From Cellulomonas sp. S1-8 (GTDB lineage Bacteria > Actinomycetota > Actinomycetes > Actinomycetales > Cellulomonadaceae), in contig NZ_CP110806.1 in the NCBI RefSeq assembly GCF_026184235.1, forward strand, positions 3,224,001 to 3,288,000: a stretch of DNA of 64,000 nt. The letters run 5' to 3'. Both the position numbers and the translations under genes were made by a program. Numbering within the stretch: the first letter of the stretch is position 1; each line of letters starts with the position of its first letter. The notes beneath the pieces were generated by a model that did no database searches, was not told the DNA's origin, and saw only the letters and a program-made list of their open reading frames with translations. Positions 58,967 to 64,000 of this stretch are shown here, piece by piece.

Positions 58967-59631
58967 GAGCCTGCGTTCAGGCGGCGGCGAGCCGCGCAAC
59001 GCACCCCGCACCCCGAAGAAGGACTCGGGCGTCCTGGTCATCGGCCTCGGGCGGTTCGGGTCCGCCATCGCCTCGACCCTCGACCGCCTCGGCCAGGACG
59101 TCCTGGCCGTCGAGCGCAACCCCGAGCTGGTCGCCCAGTGGTCCGGGCGCATCCCGCTGGTCGAGGCCGACGCGGTGAACCCCGACGCGCTCGAGCAGCT
59201 GGGCGCACGCGAGTTCCCCGTCGCGGTCGTCGGCGTCGGGTCGTACCTCGAGGCGTCCGTGCTGATCACGGGCAACCTGGTCGACATCGGTGTCCCGCAG
59301 ATCTGGGCCAAGGCGATCAGCTCCGAGCACGCGCGCATCCTGCAGCGCATCGGCGCGCACCACGTCGTCCTGCCCGAGGCCGACGCCGGGTCGCGCGTCG
59401 CGCACCTCGTCAGCGGCAAGATGCTCGACTACATCGAGGTCGAGGACGGGTTCACGGTCGTGAAGATGCGGCCCCGAAGGAGGCGCAGGGGTTCACCCTC
59501 GCGCAGTCCAAGGTGCGCGAGCGGTACGGGGTCACGATCATCGGGGTGAAGTCACCCGGGATCGACTTCCAGTACGCCACACCCGAGACGCGCATCTCGG
59601 CCAACGACCTCATCATCGTCGGCGGTCACGC
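58959..59631 (+). CDS. trkA: TrkA/KtrA-type potassium regulatory subunit (frame break; C-terminus cut by junction)
   Basis: TTG 58959 with GGAGGAG upstream overlaps trkH by 8 bp. The RCK domain has the NAD/nucleotide loop [32 protein letters not shown] and [17 protein letters not shown]. The frame breaks at 59470-59471; one added G joins [17 protein letters not shown]. The C-terminal TrkA_C domain follows, but after [10 protein letters not shown] homology stops at about 59631, where rpoC sequence from the other strand begins. About ten terminal residues are missing. See the junction entry. Confidence 0.85.
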
Positions 59632-59635
59632 GCCG
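59626..59635. other. Chimeric junction joining trkA to rpoC
   Basis: Left of this point the plus strand encodes the end of TrkA; right of it the minus strand encodes RpoC. Both conserved proteins lose homology within the same few bases, with a shared GCG at the join. A stop created by trkA sequence (TGA at 59628-59626) ends the rpoC frame. Misassembly or a rearrangement breakpoint. Confidence 0.85.
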
Positions 59636-60714
59636 AGGTCGAGCAGCCGCTTGAGGCGGTTGTTCCGGTTGATGACGCGGCGGTACAGGTCGTTCAGGTC
59701 CGACGTGGCGAAGCGGCCACCGTCGAGCTGGACCATCGGGCGCAGGTCCGGCGGGATGACCGGGACCGCGTCCAGGACCATGCCCGTCGGCGAGTTGTTC
59801 GTCGTGAGGAACGCGTTGACGACCTTGAGCCGCTTAAGGGCACGGGTCTTGCGCTGCCCCTTGCCGCTGCGGATGGTCTCGCGCAGCGAGTCACCCTCGG
59901 CCACCAGGTCGAACGCCTCGAGACGCTTCTGGATCGCCGCGGCGCCCATCGAGCCCTCGAAGTAGTTGCCGTAGCGGTCCTGCAGCGCGCGATACAGCAT
60001 CTCGTCGCCCTCGAGGTCCGCGACCTTGAGGTTCTTGAACCGGTCCCAGACCTGCTCGAGGCGGTCGAGCTCGGCGTCCGACCGCTTGCGCAGCTGGGCC
60101 ATCTCGCGCTCGGCGGAGTCGCGCACCTTGCGGCGCGCGTCGGCCTTGGCACCCTCGGCCTCGAGCTCGGCCAGGTCGGCCTCGAGCTTGGTGGCGCGGG
60201 TGTTGATGTCGTTGTCGCGCCGGTCCGAGATCTCCTTCTTCTCCAGGTCGATCTCGTTCTGGAGGTTCGGGAGGTCCTCCTGGCGACCGTCCACGTCGAC
60301 CCACGTGATCATGTAGGCCGCGAAGTAGATGACCTTCTCCAGGTCCTTCGGCGCCAGGTCGAGCAGGTAGCCCAGCCGCGACGGCACACCCTTGAAGAAC
60401 CAGATGTGCGTGACGGGGGCGGCCAGCTCGATGTGGCCCATGCGCTCACGGCGCACCTTCGAGCGCGTCACCTCGACGCCGCAGCGCTCGCAGATGATGC
60501 CCTTGAAGCGCACGCGCTTGTACTTGCCGCAGTAGCACTCCCAGTCCCGGGTGGGGCCGAAGATCTTCTCGCAGAAGAGCCCGTCCTTCTCCGGCTTGAG
60601 GGTGCGGTAGTTGATGGTCTCGGGCTTCTTCACCTCGCCGTGCGACCAGGCACGGATGTCGTCGGCCGAGGCAAGGCCGATGCGCAGCTCGTCGAAGACG
60701 TTGACGTCGAGCAA
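59626..60714 (-). CDS. rpoC: RNA polymerase beta' subunit, N-terminal fragment only
   Basis: TTG 60714, with AGGA upstream, opens [18 protein letters not shown]. The first 362 residues match actinobacterial RpoC: the zinc finger [20 protein letters not shown], the [19 protein letters not shown] clamp region, a coiled coil (about 150-230) and [17 protein letters not shown]. The frame then ends at LLDLGA, where the family continues for about 930 more residues. The catalytic NADFDGD motif is absent, so this fragment cannot be a working subunit. Confidence 0.95.
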   Translation of the reverse strand: MLDVNVFDELRIGLASADDIRAWSHGEVKKPETINYRTLKPEKDGLFCEKIFGPTRDWECYCGKYKRVRFKGIICERCGVEVTRSKVRRERMGHIELAAPVTHIWFFKGVPSRLGYLLDLAPKDLEKVIYFAAYMITWVDVDGRQEDLPNLQNEIDLEKKEISDRRDNDINTRATKLEADLAELEAEGAKADARRKVRDSAEREMAQLRKRSDAELDRLEQVWDRFKNLKVADLEGDEMLYRALQDRYGNYFEGSMGAAAIQKRLEAFDLVAEGDSLRETIRSGKGQRKTRALKRLKVVNAFLTTNNSPTGMVLDAVPVIPPDLRPMVQLDGGRFATSDLNDLYRRVINRNNRLKRLLDLGA

Positions 60715-60736
60715 GGGGGTCCTACTTCCTTCGCTT

Positions 60737-60755
60737 GCCGGTTTCGAGAACCGGC
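60737..60755. other. Short hairpin between rpoB and rpoC
   Basis: GCCGGTT (60737-60743) and AACCGGC (60749-60755) form a 7-bp stem with a 5-nt loop in the 116-bp rpoB-rpoC spacer. It might be an RNA processing site or an attenuator. Confidence 0.4.
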
Positions 60756-60830
60756 GGAACGGAAATCGTGCTGAGGGGTGCGGGCACCCGGTCCGGCTTC
60801 GCGCGAGCGTGGCCGGCCCGGGGCTCGACG

Positions 60831-64000
<3,170 letters not shown>

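Overview
This 64-kb window comes from the chromosome of a high-GC actinobacterium. Many starts are GTG. The cell has a 14-subunit complex I, a menaquinone pathway, System II cytochrome c maturation, an actinobacterial RpoB, and a tiny HTH gene paired with a tiny basic-protein gene, as in mycobacteria. Overall gene content resembles Cellulomonadaceae (Micrococcales). That genus-level guess is inference from remembered gene order, not from a search. I found no rRNA, IS element, prophage, CRISPR array or defence system, and no gene-free stretch longer than about 300 bases.

Layout. 1-2.8 kb: a cut MFS transporter, its divergent LacI-type regulator, hadB-hadA and rpmG. 2.9-3.9 kb: tRNA-Met, tRNA-Thr, a small lipoprotein and tRNA-Tyr. 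4-12.7 kb: YajQ, an endonuclease/exonuclease/phosphatase-family enzyme, HtpX, a ferredoxin-NADP reductase, a RarD-type transporter, an RDD-FHA protein with its PP2C phosphatase, and a long-chain polyprenyl diphosphate synthase. 12.8-29.6 kb: nuoA-N on the minus strand. 29.7-44.3 kb: the menaquinone genes menJ, menG, menF, menD, menC, menB, menE and menA, interspersed with a Trm11-like methyltransferase, an HtrA protease and a DUF3048 lipoprotein. 44.4-50.3 kb: DUF4229, a PLDc_N protein, then ccsB, resB, ccdA, resA and a histidine phosphatase. 50.4-55.3 kb: MarR/YceI, Rex, a glutaredoxin-like protein, a HAD phosphatase, a GNAT and a second LacI regulator. 55.5-59.6 kb: a 32-aa basic protein, an HTH protein, AcuC, TrkH and TrkA. 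59.6-64 kb: truncated rpoC and partial rpoB.

How the genes work together. The core of the window is one respiratory block: polyprenyl diphosphate plus chorismate gives menaquinone (MenF, D, C, E, B, A, G, J), which complex I reduces; the Ccs proteins mature c-type cytochromes downstream. Rex, encoded here, has a candidate operator in front of menJ-nuoA, which would tie the block to the NADH/NAD+ ratio.

Two quality problems shape any reading of this window. First, fifteen otherwise well-conserved genes each carry one or two single-base-type frame breaks (17 in total), mostly a G or C run one base too short. Correcting them restores full-length proteins, so these are most likely sequencing errors. 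Second, near 59,630 the plus-strand trkA and the minus-strand rpoC cut each other off in mid-gene. This is best explained as a misassembly or a rearrangement breakpoint.
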